Source: Acidobacteriota bacterium (GTDB taxonomy: Bacteria > Acidobacteriota > Blastocatellia > Pyrinomonadales > Pyrinomonadaceae). Taken from it: a stretch of DNA of 64,000 nt. The stretch covers positions 2,046,001-2,110,000 of the forward strand of contig JADJOS010000001.1 of assembly GCA_016713675.1 (NCBI GenBank), given 5' to 3'. The notes under the pieces were generated by a model, which made no database searches, had not been told where the DNA came from, and worked only from the letters and a program-made list of their open reading frames with translations. Both the position numbers and the translations under genes were made by a program. Each line of letters starts with the position of its first letter. The first letter of the stretch is position 1. This document shows, piece after piece, positions 25,749 through 34,206 of the stretch.

Positions 25749-26729
25749 CTACTGATTTTTTATTTTTATTAACTCCGCCGCGATCGAAACGGCGATCTCC
25801 TCGGGCGTTCGGCTGTTGATCGGCAGGCCGATCGGGGTATGAATTTGGGCGAGTTTTTCTGTGTCGAACCCTTCTTTTTCGAGGCCTGTCATCAACGCAT
25901 TCATTTTTGCTCGGCTGCCAAGAACGCCGAAATATTTGAAATTGTGAGAAAAAAGCGAGCGGATGACGATCTCGTCGTACCTGTAACCGAGGGTCATCAC
26001 GACGACGTAAACGTTGTCGCCACCAGGAATGTGATTGCCGATATTTTCGTAACCGTCAACGATAGTGATCTCGTCGGCAAACTCGTTCTTCTCGATCGTA
26101 TTCAGATCGGGCCGGTCGTCGAAGATGCTGATACGAAAATCTAGTTTCGACATCAGTTCGCTCAACGCCAACGCACAATGTCCGCCGCCGATGATAAAGA
26201 GTCTGTTTTCTGTGCCAAGAGTTTCGGTATATACGAATTCGGATTCGCTTGTTCTTGAGAAACGACGTCGCGATCGGTCAGTTTCATTCTCGACAATTTG
26301 AAATTTCACGTTTGAAATCTCAAATGCGGCTGTATTTCGTTGGAGCAGATTCGCGGCTATCGAGTCGATCGTGGCAGCGTCGTCAGATGTAAGTCGTTTG
26401 AGAATGACCGTCTGCTTTCCTGAACAGATCATGCCGCTCGGATCTGTTGAGTTCTTTTGGTGAACCTGTTCTACTAAAGTCGCTGCGGGGAACCCATTCG
26501 CCGTTCCTCCCGGATCTGACAAGAGGCCTCGGCTTTGCTCGACGAGATTCACCTCCATCACGCCGCCGCCTATGCTGCCGCACAATTCGCCGTCCGCCGA
26601 AACGGCCATCTTATAACCAGATCGACCCGGACTGCTGCCGCTGCTTGTCGCAACAACGAGCAACATCACCCGCTCGCCATCTTTTAGATGAGAGGCGATG
26701 AATTGCCAAAACTCAAATTCCTTATTCAT
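25749..26729 (-). CDS. xdhC: XdhC/CoxI family molybdenum cofactor protein
   Basis: About 326 residues from the ATG giving MNKEFEFWQF. The XdhC/CoxI N-terminal domain is seen (VATSSGSSPGRSGYKMAVSA, GSIGGGVMEVNLVEQ, and SGMICSGKQTVIL with its Cys), followed by the Rossmann-like C-terminal domain (RLFIIGGGHCALALSEL, GVLGSRAKMNALM). XdhC inserts sulfurated molybdenum cofactor into xanthine dehydrogenase, consistent with its place downstream of xdhB and xdhA on the same strand. The linker (AAFEISNVKFQIVENE) is encoded by an iterated TTTGAAATyTCA word, suggesting a repeat-derived insertion. Confidence 0.88.
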   Translation of the reverse strand: MNKEFEFWQFIASHLKDGERVMLLVVATSSGSSPGRSGYKMAVSADGELCGSIGGGVMEVNLVEQSRGLLSDPGGTANGFPAATLVEQVHQKNSTDPSGMICSGKQTVILKRLTSDDAATIDSIAANLLQRNTAAFEISNVKFQIVENETDRSRRRFSRTSESEFVYTETLGTENRLFIIGGGHCALALSELMSKLDFRISIFDDRPDLNTIEKNEFADEITIVDGYENIGNHIPGGDNVYVVVMTLGYRYDEIVIRSLFSHNFKYFGVLGSRAKMNALMTGLEKEGFDTEKLAQIHTPIGLPINSRTPEEIAVSIAAELIKIKNQ

Positions 26730-26775
26730 CGATGAAAAGTTTACCGTAAGGCCGTGTGGATGCCGAGGCAATTTA

Positions 26776-26845
26776 AAACAGGATATACCGGATTAGCAGG
26801 ATTGACGGGCAAAAGATGATCATGTGCATCGTATATATCCTGTTT
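26776..26845. repeat. Intergenic palindromic element
   Basis: Inverted repeat matching 12 of 13 bases (AAACAGGATATAC against its complement) around a spacer with iterated CAGGAT/CGGATT words. It is located between xdhB and xdhC, ending 4 bases before the xdhB stop codon. Confidence 0.75.
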
Positions 26846-26848
26846 GAA

Positions 26849-29101
26849 TCAGTCATCAGCATGCAGATTCATCAACACCTTCTCCGGCGTGAATGGAAGG
26901 TCAAATTCTGGCGAGCGATCGGTATATGCCATTACCGCATTTCGTATCGCGAAATACGCGCCGATGCCGTACATTAGCGGCGGTTCGCCGACGGCTTTTG
27001 AGTTGAAGATGGCGAGATTGTCGCGCGTCGTTTCGAGAGCGACAACCGAAATGTCTTTTGGTACGGAATAAATGTCGGGCACCTTATAGGTCGAGAGAGC
27101 GTTCGACCGGAGCTTGCCTTTTTCATCGTAAACGACCTCTTCCATCGTGACCCATCCGAGGCCCTGGACGATGCCGCCTTCGATCTGCCCTAGATCGACA
27201 GCGGTGTTCATAGAAGTGCCGAAATCGTGACAGCATTTAACATAATCGACCTCGTATCGCCCGCGAAGGCAATCGACCGTCACGCCGACGATCGCTGTGC
27301 CGTAAACGTGATATGCGAACGGATGGCCTTTTGCCGTTGACCAGTCAAAACCGATTCCCGGCGTGGCGTAGTGCGAGTGTTCGCTTAGATTTACACGCTG
27401 CAGGTGAGCGTCCATCACTAGCGTTTTCCAGTCGAGCGATGTGCGTTCGCCGTTACGGTGGACAAAGCCGTCGCGAATCGAAAGCTCATCGACGCTCGAT
27501 GCCTCAACGAGCGGGAGAGCCACTTCGAACAACCGTTTTCTGATCGTCTCACACGCGATCTGCGTCGCTTTTCCGTTGAGATCCGCGGCCGCAGAAGCGG
27601 CAGTTGGCGACGTATTTGCGATCCGTAATGTATTGGTCGTGTGAACGCGGACATTGCCGATCTCCATGCCAAAGACCTTTGCAGCAACCTGTGCCATTTT
27701 GGTGTTCACACCCTGGCCCATTTCGACGGCACCGGTCGAGACGGCGACGCTGCCGTCGGTATAAACATGCACGAGCGAACGCGCCTGATTCATCGGCGTT
27801 TTGGTAAATGAGATGCCAAAACAGACGGGCATCGCCGCAACACCTTTGCGAAAATATTTTGACGAGGCGTTGAATTCGTCCGCTTCTCGCCGCAATGCGG
27901 CAAAATCAAATTTCGCATCGGCCTGCGACCACGATGTCGTTGCTTCGCTCTCGGCGATCTGGCCGTATGGGAACTCGTCGCCCGATTCGAGCAGATTGCG
28001 ACGTTGAATTTCGCTCGCTGAAACACCAAGCTTTTCCGCAGCGTGTGCAATTGCCGATTCGATCACGAACATTCCCTGCGGCCCGCCGAAGCCGCGAAAT
28101 GCCGTGTTCGGCGGCAGATTTGTGCGGCAGCAATACGCGGTCGCCGTGACGTTTGGAATGAAATAGCTGTTGGTGCAGTGAAAGAGCGTGCGTTCGAGCA
28201 CCGGCGGCGAAAGGTCGCACGAGGCTCCGGCGTTCTGGTAAAACGCGGCCTCATAGGAGACGATCTTGAGATCGGCGTCGAGTCCGATCTTGTAATCCGC
28301 GGAATACGGGTGCCGCTTGCCCGTCATTCGCATGTCTTCCATGCGATGAAGGGCATATTTTACGGGACGTTTGGTCAATTGCGAGGCGACCGCGACGACG
28401 CCGGCCCAAGCGTTCGCCTGATCTTCCTTTCCGCCGAATCCGCCGCCCAACCGCTGCACATCGACCTCGACCTCATGCATCGCCAGCCCCGTCACACGAC
28501 AAACCGCCCGCTGCACAGCTGTCGGCCCCTGTGTCGAAGAATACACCTTCATCCCGCCATTCTCGGTCGGCACGGCATACGCACCCTGCGTCTCAATATA
28601 CAGATGCTCCTGCCCGTTCTGCTCGGTCTTGCCTTCGAAAACGTGAGCACAATTCGCAAACGCGTTCTCGGTATCACCGAGCACGAACTTCTTCGGCGCC
28701 ACTATCAGATCGCCATTCGCAGCGGCAGTTCGCGGGTCGGTCACGACCTCAAGCGGATCGATCTCGGCCGTGATCTTTTTCGCGGCCTTGCGAGCAAGCT
28801 CTTCGCTCGTCGCCACCACGATCGCGATCGGCATGCCGCAGAAATGGACTTCAGCATCCGCCAACAGCGGCTCGTCCTGCACAATGCCACCAATCTCGTT
28901 TTCGCCGATGATATCTTTTGCAAGGATAACGCGAACCACGCCTTCGCTTCGTTCGGCCTCGCTCGTATCAACGCTCAACAATCTCCCATGAGCAACCGGC
29001 GAATCAAACACACACGCATACAGCGTACCTCGGACAACCGGAATGTCATCCAAATAAACGGACTCGCCGCGAACGTGTGATGTTGAGTCGATGTTTTTCA
29101 T
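26849..29101 (-). CDS. xdhB: Xanthine dehydrogenase, molybdopterin-binding subunit
   Basis: A 750-residue large subunit carrying the molybdenum cofactor; oxidises hypoxanthine and xanthine to urate together with the small subunit. Seen: N-terminal HVRGESVYLDDIP, QRLGGGFGGKEDQANAW (cofactor loop), AFRGFGGPQGMF, GAVEMGQGVNTKMAQ, and near the C-terminus KAVGEPPLMYGIGAYFAIRN, which contains the catalytic Glu of the family. It lies directly downstream of the FeS/FAD subunit gene, separated by a hairpin element, and upstream of xdhC. Confidence 0.93.
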   Translation of the reverse strand: MKNIDSTSHVRGESVYLDDIPVVRGTLYACVFDSPVAHGRLLSVDTSEAERSEGVVRVILAKDIIGENEIGGIVQDEPLLADAEVHFCGMPIAIVVATSEELARKAAKKITAEIDPLEVVTDPRTAAANGDLIVAPKKFVLGDTENAFANCAHVFEGKTEQNGQEHLYIETQGAYAVPTENGGMKVYSSTQGPTAVQRAVCRVTGLAMHEVEVDVQRLGGGFGGKEDQANAWAGVVAVASQLTKRPVKYALHRMEDMRMTGKRHPYSADYKIGLDADLKIVSYEAAFYQNAGASCDLSPPVLERTLFHCTNSYFIPNVTATAYCCRTNLPPNTAFRGFGGPQGMFVIESAIAHAAEKLGVSASEIQRRNLLESGDEFPYGQIAESEATTSWSQADAKFDFAALRREADEFNASSKYFRKGVAAMPVCFGISFTKTPMNQARSLVHVYTDGSVAVSTGAVEMGQGVNTKMAQVAAKVFGMEIGNVRVHTTNTLRIANTSPTAASAAADLNGKATQIACETIRKRLFEVALPLVEASSVDELSIRDGFVHRNGERTSLDWKTLVMDAHLQRVNLSEHSHYATPGIGFDWSTAKGHPFAYHVYGTAIVGVTVDCLRGRYEVDYVKCCHDFGTSMNTAVDLGQIEGGIVQGLGWVTMEEVVYDEKGKLRSNALSTYKVPDIYSVPKDISVVALETTRDNLAIFNSKAVGEPPLMYGIGAYFAIRNAVMAYTDRSPEFDLPFTPEKVLMNLHADD

Positions 29102-29102
29102 A

Positions 29103-29181
29103 TTTTGGCCACAGAGTTCATGGAGATCACTGAGAAGAAGTAGTTTTCACTCGGTGGTCTGTGTGGCCTCTGTGGCAAAAA
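29103..29181. repeat. Palindromic element overlapping the xdhA 3' end
   Basis: Inverted repeat with a 9-bp perfect core (GCCACAGAG/CTCTGTGGC) plus flanking TTTT/AAAA pairing. The words CCACAGAG, CCACACAGA and CCACCGAG are iterated. The right arm contains the xdhA stop codon and encodes its last nine residues (ATEATQTTE). Confidence 0.8.
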
Positions 29182-30664
29182 GTTCTATAAAATGTGCCCG
29201 GAAAAGCTGCCTTAATAGCAGTCGTTTATATTGTTCCGTTCCGCGCACGTCAGAGATCGGTGATGTTTCGGACTGGATGATCTCGTTTGCGGCTGCGATC
29301 GTTTCTTCGTTTACGGTTTTGCCCACGAGAAAGTCTGATGTTTTTCGCAGATACAACGGTATCGGCGAGACGCCGCCGGCAGTTACGTGGGCGGCTGCAA
29401 TTACGTAATCGATCTCGCTAGATTCCGAAGCGTCTGGCAACTCGCCGCGAAGAACGGGCGGGATCCACGCCGCACCGGGCTTTGACTCGATCTCTAATGA
29501 GATCGCGGTGTTTACGGTGGCGATGTCGAGATACGTGCGTTTGCAGACCTTTTCGAAATTGAAGCGGAAATCGCCGGTTGGTTTTTTGAAACGGATCGCG
29601 GTGATATATTCCTCGGGCGATTTTGCTAGTTGTTTGTAGCCCAAATAAAAGTCTTTCAATGCGAGAGTTCGCGATTCGCCCTTACTAACGTGCGGGCTTG
29701 TGCAAAGATCGATCTCGGTATCAAGTGCGAGAAAGAAAACCGTCATATCGCCGATTGGGGATGCATTGACGAAGTTGCCGGCCAAGGTCGCCATGTTGCG
29801 GATCGGTGTGGATGAAACGAGTGATAGGTACTTGAACAGGTTCAGGCCAAAAACCGACCACATTTCTGGTGACTGCAAGAGATCGGTCACTGTCGTTGAA
29901 GCTCCGATCTCGATATAGTGACCAAAATCGCGAACACCACGGAGCCCATTATCAAAAAACAGCGAGGTTGGCGCAGACTCTGCCATGGCCTCTGGTCTTT
30001 GGACGTATAAGTCAGTTCCACCACTAACTACACATAAAGGGTCCGAACCTTGTATTCGATCAAATGAGTCAATACCTGCTAGTCGATTCGCAATACCATC
30101 AAAATATTCAGGGACTACTCCGTCGGCAATTGATGATGCTAGAGCTGTTTCTCCTTCCTCACGATCGGTCAGTTTCATAGCCGCTCGTTCGATCGACTTG
30201 TAGCCTGTACAGCGGCAGATATTTCCGTCAATCGACGAGATGGCATTGTCAGGCGTCTTTGCTTGTTCGTCAATACAAAATCCGGTCAGCGACATCACAA
30301 ATCCGACCGTGCAGAATCCGCATTGCGTGCCGTTTTCATCAACCATTGCCTGCTGGATCGGTGTGAGGCCGCGGTTTTCGGGGTTAATGCCTTCGATGGT
30401 GACGATGTGCTTACCTGCGGCGTTGGCGAGCGGCATCAGGCATGAGGTCATCGACCGATAACGCACCTTACCATCGACGAGTTCGCCCACCAAAATAGTA
30501 CAGGCACCGCAATCGCCCTCGCGGCAGCCGATCTTAGTGCCTTTTAGATCCTTGTGATAACGCACAAAATCGAGGACCGTCGAGCCTGTCGGCTGATCGG
30601 TCGAAATTTCTTCGTTGTTGAGAATGAAATTTGCCAAAATGGTTCCGGACTTATCTCGTACCAC
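29147..30664 (-). CDS. xdhA: Xanthine dehydrogenase, FeS/FAD subunit
   Basis: A 505-residue fused small subunit. The N-terminal half has two [2Fe-2S] clusters: plant-type (GCREGDCGACTILVGE) and the xanthine-oxidase type (QCGFCTVGFVMS and GNICRCTGYKSI). The C-terminal FAD domain shows VVSGGTDLYVQ and TPIRNMATLAGNFVNASPIG. It passes electrons from the molybdenum site to NAD. The start is a GTG near an ACTTATT repeat; a TTG giving MANFILNNEEI is an alternative. The last nine residues are encoded by a palindromic repeat. Confidence 0.92.
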   Translation of the reverse strand: MVRDKSGTILANFILNNEEISTDQPTGSTVLDFVRYHKDLKGTKIGCREGDCGACTILVGELVDGKVRYRSMTSCLMPLANAAGKHIVTIEGINPENRGLTPIQQAMVDENGTQCGFCTVGFVMSLTGFCIDEQAKTPDNAISSIDGNICRCTGYKSIERAAMKLTDREEGETALASSIADGVVPEYFDGIANRLAGIDSFDRIQGSDPLCVVSGGTDLYVQRPEAMAESAPTSLFFDNGLRGVRDFGHYIEIGASTTVTDLLQSPEMWSVFGLNLFKYLSLVSSTPIRNMATLAGNFVNASPIGDMTVFFLALDTEIDLCTSPHVSKGESRTLALKDFYLGYKQLAKSPEEYITAIRFKKPTGDFRFNFEKVCKRTYLDIATVNTAISLEIESKPGAAWIPPVLRGELPDASESSEIDYVIAAAHVTAGGVSPIPLYLRKTSDFLVGKTVNEETIAAANEIIQSETSPISDVRGTEQYKRLLLRQLFRAHFIELFATEATQTTE

Positions 30665-30718
30665 TTATTTCGGAAAGTATCCGGAATAAGTCATAAGTGA
30701 TAGGTGAAATGTAATAAG

Positions 30719-31195
30719 TTAATACTCGATCTTGTCAGCCTTCGCGTCCCAGGCCTGAAATAGGGCAACGCCTTCGTCGCGGAGAAGGTTTATCATTACG
30801 CGTTCGCGATCTTGGTTGGGCAACGAAACTTCGTCGTAAATGAAATCATCGTCAAAGCCAACGGCGGCCGCGTCTTCTCGAGTACAGGCATAGAATACCT
30901 GAGACGGACGTGCCCAATAGATCGCTCCAAGGCACATCGGGCACGGTTCGCACGAAGTGTAGATCGAGCAGCCATCCAATTGAAACGTATTGAGCGTTCT
31001 ACATGCCTCGCGGATCGCGACGACCTCGGCGTGAGCCGTTGGGTCGTTGGTCGAAGTGACGCGGTTGTTGCCTTCGCCGACGACCTTGCCGTCTTTGACC
31101 ACGACACACCCGAACGGCCCGCCGTCATTATTGTCCATGCCGGCACGGGCGAGTTCGATGGCCCGCTTCATAAATTGTGCGTCCTTGTCGGTCAT
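30719..31195 (-). CDS. guaD: Guanine deaminase, cytidine-deaminase fold
   Basis: About 158 residues from MTDKDAQFMKRAIELA. The zinc motifs HAEVVAI and PCPMCLGAIYWA define the cytidine/nucleoside deaminase superfamily. DNNDGGPFGCVVVKDG and the tail (LPNQDRERVMINLLRDEG, LFQAWDAKADKIEY) match bacterial guanine deaminase. It yields xanthine, the substrate of the enzyme encoded just downstream, supporting the assignment. The ATG overlaps the stop of the glutaminyl cyclase gene (TAATG), so translation is coupled. A longer start at 31240 is less likely. Confidence 0.87.
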   Translation of the reverse strand: MTDKDAQFMKRAIELARAGMDNNDGGPFGCVVVKDGKVVGEGNNRVTSTNDPTAHAEVVAIREACRTLNTFQLDGCSIYTSCEPCPMCLGAIYWARPSQVFYACTREDAAAVGFDDDFIYDEVSLPNQDRERVMINLLRDEGVALFQAWDAKADKIEY

Positions 31196-32061
31196 TAAGC
31201 TTTCGGCCCGGTGATCTTGATCTCGTAAATCTTTTTCCAATTTTTGCCGGTGACGAAAAGGCGGTCGCCTGTTGCATCGTACGCAATACCGTTGAGCGTA
31301 TTCTCAGCTTTCGAATCGTACGGATCGTTTGTCTTTGGCTGGTCATCGGGCGAAATCCCAGAGAGATCGATCCAACCGGTCAATTTGCCTGTCGCAGGGT
31401 CGATACGAGCGATGTGATTTGGTTTACCTAAGGTCTCAGGATCTTCCGAATGCCAGATATTGGCCCAGATCTCACCTTTGACGAATTCCAGTTCATTGAG
31501 CTTCATCAACGGCCTGCCGTCCTCGCGCATCACTGGGATCGTCCTGACAGTTGCGAAGGTCTCAGGATCCATTACCTTGATGACATGAGTGCCCTGTGAG
31601 ACAAAAAGGTTAGTTCCGTCCGTCGTGATGCCCCAACCTTCCCCCAGATAGCTGAATTCCTTTATCAATTTGAAATCGTTCACATCCAGCACGCGCCCGA
31701 GGCCGCCTCGCCAGGTGAGCATGTAGATCTTGTCGCCCAAAAGCGTGATACCTTCGCCAAAATCCTCGCGAGGAAGGTCCCATTTCTGCAGGACCTTTCC
31801 GGACGCTATCTCAACCTTTCGGACCGACGACCTTCCTTCCTGGCCGGTGCTTTCATAAAGAAACCCGTTGTGAAAGATAAGGCCCTGCGTAAACGCCTTC
31901 TGGTCGTGCGGGTACACATTTACAACTTCGTATCCGTACACGGGTAGAGCCGCCTGAGGAGTCTTGGGGGCAGGAGTGTTAGCGTTAGGTTTTGTATTAT
32001 TCGCAGGCGAACTGCATGCGAGCGACAAGCCGAGCGAAATAGTCAAGATCAATAAACGCAT
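31195..32061 (-). CDS. Glutaminyl-peptide cyclotransferase, propeller type
   Basis: About 288 residues. A leader (MRLLILTISLGLSLACSSP) with a lipobox suggests a lipoprotein. The body is the five-bladed propeller glutaminyl cyclase of plant and bacterial type (FTQGLIFHNGFLYESTGQEG, RSSVRKVEIASGKVLQKWDL, ELEFVKGEIWANIWHSE, LNGIAYDATGDRLFVTGKNW), which cyclises N-terminal Gln to pyroglutamate. It lies 22 bases downstream of the DsbA-like gene and overlaps guaD by one base, suggesting a single transcript with no obvious metabolic link. Confidence 0.9.
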   Translation of the reverse strand: MRLLILTISLGLSLACSSPANNTKPNANTPAPKTPQAALPVYGYEVVNVYPHDQKAFTQGLIFHNGFLYESTGQEGRSSVRKVEIASGKVLQKWDLPREDFGEGITLLGDKIYMLTWRGGLGRVLDVNDFKLIKEFSYLGEGWGITTDGTNLFVSQGTHVIKVMDPETFATVRTIPVMREDGRPLMKLNELEFVKGEIWANIWHSEDPETLGKPNHIARIDPATGKLTGWIDLSGISPDDQPKTNDPYDSKAENTLNGIAYDATGDRLFVTGKNWKKIYEIKITGPKA

Positions 32062-32083
32062 ATATTTAGACAGGTTGGAGGCA

Positions 32084-33409
32084 TTATTTCTTAAGTACAC
32101 GTTCGATCGCAGCTTTGAATCCCTCGACCGTTAGGTCCCGTGCCTTGACGCCGTTAGTGTAGATCGTCGGTGTCGAATTGATACCGTAGGCATTGCCGTC
32201 GGCCATATCTTTACGAACCTCGGCCGCCGTCTTTTCGGAGTTAAAGTCTAACTCAAATTGAGTTACATTCAAACCCAGACCGGCGGCGTATTTCTTGAGC
32301 GAGGCATCGTCGAGCTTATCCTGATTGGCATATAGAATTTCGGTATATTCGGCAAATTTGCCTTGAGAGTTTGCCGCATTTGCTGCCAACGCGGCACGAA
32401 AACCGTTCTCATGAATGCTCTCGAGCGGATAATCGCGCACGACGAATCTGATCTTCCCGGGAAAGGCTGATATCGCTTTCTTTAATAGCGGATGCGTCGC
32501 GGCACACGCCGAACACTGAAAATCGCTGAACATAACGATCGTCACCGGCGCTGTCGCGGCCCCGACTGACGGATCGTCATCGACCGAAATGATCTGCACC
32601 ACCGGCTCGGGCGCCGTATACACGATCTTTGCCTTGTATTTTGCAAAGAGCTTTGCTTGCAAAGCGTCGAGCAGGCCTTCGCGCTCCACGTCCGTGTAAT
32701 CTTTCATCTTGTCGGTGACTTCTTGAGCGATAAATGCGGACGAATCGATGCCGAGGGCCTTGGCCTCATCTATGGAAAGGGCACTGAAAAGTACTTCGGT
32801 CGCATTTTCAATAACGGCATCGGCGATCTCGGCACGTAGTTCGTAAAGTGTGACACGGGCAAATTCGTCGTATTCCTGTGCCGACACGGTCTTGCCGTTG
32901 AGGGTCGCGATCGTCTCAAAGCTGCCGAGATTGGGCGTGTTGATATCTTTTCCAATAACGGCCTTATATTTTGTTTTCAACGCCTCATACATCGCCGAGA
33001 TCACTTTCGATTCCGGTTCGCTGCGTAAAAAAGTGACGATCGTCTTGCGGGCCTGTTCGAGTGTCTTATCACCGAGAGCGGTGCGGTTTGCTTCGTAAAC
33101 CGCCTTGATCGTGGCCTCGGGCGGATCGGCGACCTTTTTCTTTTCCTTGACTATCAATTGTCCGACGGAAATATTCTGAGCCTTTGCCTCTAGATCAAGC
33201 AGGCGTTGATAGATCATCTGGTTTAACAGGTCGGTCCGCTGTTTAGCCATCGATACCGGCAGATCTGCCACCGCTTTCTGGACCTCAGGCGAGAGGTCGC
33301 TCAGCTTGATCGTATGTCCGGTCGCGGTCGCGATAATGTCCGTCGGCTTTTGAGCTGCGGCTGTCAAAGCAAAAAAAATCAATACAAAGATCAAAGAAAT
33401 CGGTTTCAT
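32084..33409 (-). CDS. Periplasmic DsbA-like thioredoxin-fold protein with SurA-like N-terminal region
   Basis: About 441 residues from MKPISLIFVLIFFAL. A signal peptide ends near TAAAQ. The first 250 residues are helical and resemble SurA/PpiD-type chaperone regions (DLLNQMIYQRLLDLEAKAQN, ARVTLYELRAEIADAVI). The C-terminal domain is a DsbA-type thioredoxin fold with FSDFQCSACAATHPLL (a C-x-x-C) and cis-Pro segment INSTPTIYTNG. This suggests a secreted thiol oxidase or isomerase coupled to folding (inference). It is divergent from the glycosylase gene. Confidence 0.85.
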   Translation of the reverse strand: MKPISLIFVLIFFALTAAAQKPTDIIATATGHTIKLSDLSPEVQKAVADLPVSMAKQRTDLLNQMIYQRLLDLEAKAQNISVGQLIVKEKKKVADPPEATIKAVYEANRTALGDKTLEQARKTIVTFLRSEPESKVISAMYEALKTKYKAVIGKDINTPNLGSFETIATLNGKTVSAQEYDEFARVTLYELRAEIADAVIENATEVLFSALSIDEAKALGIDSSAFIAQEVTDKMKDYTDVEREGLLDALQAKLFAKYKAKIVYTAPEPVVQIISVDDDPSVGAATAPVTIVMFSDFQCSACAATHPLLKKAISAFPGKIRFVVRDYPLESIHENGFRAALAANAANSQGKFAEYTEILYANQDKLDDASLKKYAAGLGLNVTQFELDFNSEKTAAEVRKDMADGNAYGINSTPTIYTNGVKARDLTVEGFKAAIERVLKK

Positions 33410-33543
33410 ATACATGCGGCTATGTTTAGCTTTTGGCATTTTATCAATTCTTACGTACGCAAACTATCTCCTATTTGATGTTCTCAACGCCTGAACGTAT
33501 GCCGGGCGATATTGAAATTGCTAGAATCGAGCAGAAAGCCGTT

Positions 33544-34158
33544 ATGGGAAAGAAACTGCCGCGAAGGTTCTATCTGAGCGAAGACACACTATCTATTGCC
33601 CGAGATCTGCTCGGCAAACTGATCGTCGTCCCCGACGAGAGCGGCCGACGCGTCTCGGGCATGATCGTCGAGACCGAAGCCTACCTTGGCATCACCGACC
33701 GAGCGGCTCACAGCTACGCCGGTCGCCGCACGCCGCGAAACGAAGCGACATATCTCAAGGGCGGCCACGCGTACGTCTTCTTTATCTACGGCATGTACTA
33801 CCAGCTAAACGTCGTCACCGGACCTGCAAACCACCCGCACGTCGTCCTCATCCGCGCTGTCGAACCGGTCGAAGGCATAGAAAACATGTATGAGCGTCGC
33901 GGTGTAATGAAAGACCGCAATCTGACCTCCGGACCGGGAAAACTCTGCATCGCGCTCAATATCGACAAAACACTAAACGGAGAAGACCTCCTAGGCAAAA
34001 AACTCTGGCTCGAAGATTACCAAACATTCATCGACGATGACATCGCCGTCGGCAAACGCATCGGCATCTCCTACGCCGGGGAAGACGCGGAAAAACCGTG
34101 GCGGTTTTGGGTGAAAGGGAATGTGTTCGTAAGCAAAAGTCAGGACCGGCAACGGTAG
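33544..34158 (+). CDS. 3-methyladenine DNA glycosylase, AAG family
   Basis: About 204 residues from the ATG giving MGKKLPRRFYLSED; longer starts at 33433 or 33478 exist. AAG/MPG base-excision enzyme: catalytic Glu in GMIVETEAYLG, then RNEATYLKGGHAYVFFIYGM, YYQLNVVTG and the late PWRFWVKGNVFVS. Known relatives end about there; the extra KSQDRQR and the TAG stop are encoded by the left arm of the palindrome at 34153-34206. The gene converges on the P450 gene, which uses the other arm in the same way. Confidence 0.92.
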   Translation: MGKKLPRRFYLSEDTLSIARDLLGKLIVVPDESGRRVSGMIVETEAYLGITDRAAHSYAGRRTPRNEATYLKGGHAYVFFIYGMYYQLNVVTGPANHPHVVLIRAVEPVEGIENMYERRGVMKDRNLTSGPGKLCIALNIDKTLNGEDLLGKKLWLEDYQTFIDDDIAVGKRIGISYAGEDAEKPWRFWVKGNVFVSKSQDRQR

Positions 34159-34206
34159 CGACCAGGTTTTGGTTTGCGTATGAAAATAGGAACCTGGTCG
34201 CTACCG
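34153..34206. repeat. Palindrome providing both convergent stop codons
   Basis: Perfect 16-bp inverted repeat CGGTAGCGACCAGGTT around a 22-base spacer. On the plus strand CGG-TAG ends the glycosylase; on the minus strand the same CGG-TAG ends the P450. It may also serve as a bidirectional terminator. A related CGGTAGCGAG arm occurs inside the P450 gene. Confidence 0.9.

Noticed and set aside
28043..29080. 345-codon open frame on the plus strand
   Set aside because: Antisense to xdhB, whose family motifs are clear; the protein is Arg/His-rich as expected of a shadow frame.
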